Origin: Enterobacter ludwigii
GTDB lineage: Bacteria; Pseudomonadota; Gammaproteobacteria; Enterobacterales; Enterobacteriaceae
NCBI RefSeq assembly: GCF_001750725.1
Contig: NZ_CP017279.1
Location: 4,526,001-4,590,000 of the forward strand
Reading direction: 5' to 3'
DNA: 64,000 bases
Each line of letters opens with the position of its first letter. The first letter of the stretch is position 1. The position numbers were made by a program, and so were the translations under genes. Below are positions 63,742 to 64,000 of the stretch, piece by piece. The notes beneath the pieces were generated by a model. That model had not been told where the DNA came from and made no database searches. It saw only the letters and a list, made by a program, of their open reading frames with translations.

Positions 63742-64000
63742 GAAGGTAACCTTTTGATTAAAAAATACACTAAGAAATTGTCCCCTGTGGATAGAGTTTA
63801 ACTTTTTCTGTACGAATATGCCATGTGCATGATTTATAGGTTTTTTTAGCACGCTAAAAATGGATGGCGAGGGACAAAAATTCGGTTGTTCAATTCTGGT
63901 CACTGACAATGAACAGGATCTTACACCATGTTATCCACAGAAAAGTGGGATAACTGGGCATAACCCTGACTACTGTTTCAATTTACAGCCTTGACGTGCG
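63742..64000. other. Upstream region of mutH, no gene seen
   Basis: This AT-rich stretch should hold the mutH promoter and, at its right end, upstream sequence of the next gene. In E. coli that is rppH, divergent from mutH. No coding start for rppH is inside the window. Confidence 0.5.

Noticed and set aside
1..64000. CRISPR arrays, rRNA genes or an intact insertion sequence
   Set aside because: No regularly spaced repeats, rRNA segments or complete transposase with terminal repeats were seen; only the decayed IS3 remnant is present.

Overview
The window is a chromosomal segment of an enterobacterium, most likely Enterobacter or a close relative such as Lelliottia or Leclercia. The backbone proteins (XerD, DsbC, RecJ, RF2, LysS, Ogl, KduI/D, AraE, LysA, GalR, Aas, LplT, MutH) are near full-length matches to the Escherichia coli/Dickeya proteins as I remember them, and much of the gene order follows the E. 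coli xerD-lysS, araE-lysA-galR and aas-mutH blocks. The species is an inference; no rRNA or typing gene is present.

Layout: (1) 1-7978 is core: partial fldB, xerD-dsbC-recJ-prfB-lysS with the RF2 programmed frameshift, idi, a YgeR/ActS-type lipoprotein and tRNA-Gly(CCC) glyU. (2) 7979-11150 is a small accessory island directly 3' of glyU, with a HEPN-type protein, a DUF3800 protein, an unknown protein and a decayed IS3-family element. (3) 11186-23259 is a beta-mannan/glucomannan utilisation locus. It has a LacI-type regulator, ROK sugar kinase, PTS IIA/IIC/IIB, a second divergent IIC, a LamB-type porin, a secreted GH5 mannanase with C-terminal accessory modules, a GH1 phospho-glycosidase and mannose-6-phosphate isomerase. 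Two identical perfect 14-bp palindromes, each close to a CRP-like site, mark its promoters. (4) 23337-30539 holds a binding protein/fused permease/ATPase importer beside a CitA/DcuS-type two-component system, next to yjdI-yjdJ, the position dcuSR occupies in E. coli.

(5) 30568-35853 has two exporters paired with divergent regulators (LysE with Lrp; PACE with LysR), the YqeG transporter and the YqeF thiolase. (6) 36170-48166 is a pectin-oligomer locus: kdgM porin, ogl, kduI-kduD, togMNAB and kdgF, with araE and fepE interspersed. KdgR-like boxes, one matching the 19-base consensus at every position, lie upstream of kdgM, between ogl and kduI, upstream of togMNAB and upstream of kdgF. (7) 48303-57680 is ygeA, lysR, lysA and galR, with an inserted LacI-PTS IIC-GH1 cassette and an ExuR/UxuR-like regulator plus acetyltransferase between lysA and galR. 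(8) 57925-64000 is one OmrA-type sRNA, aas-lplT, tas, ygdR and mutH.

Functionally the window is rich in plant cell-wall sugar use: mannan oligomers taken in as phospho-sugars by PTS, pectin oligomers by porin and ABC importer, beta-glucosides by a separate PTS/GH1 pair, and arabinose by AraE. No pectate lyase is present, so the pectin genes look built to use oligomers made by others or by enzymes encoded elsewhere. The strongest candidates for something little described are the enterobacterial gmu-like mannan locus with its shared operator, and the HEPN/DUF3800 module at glyU.
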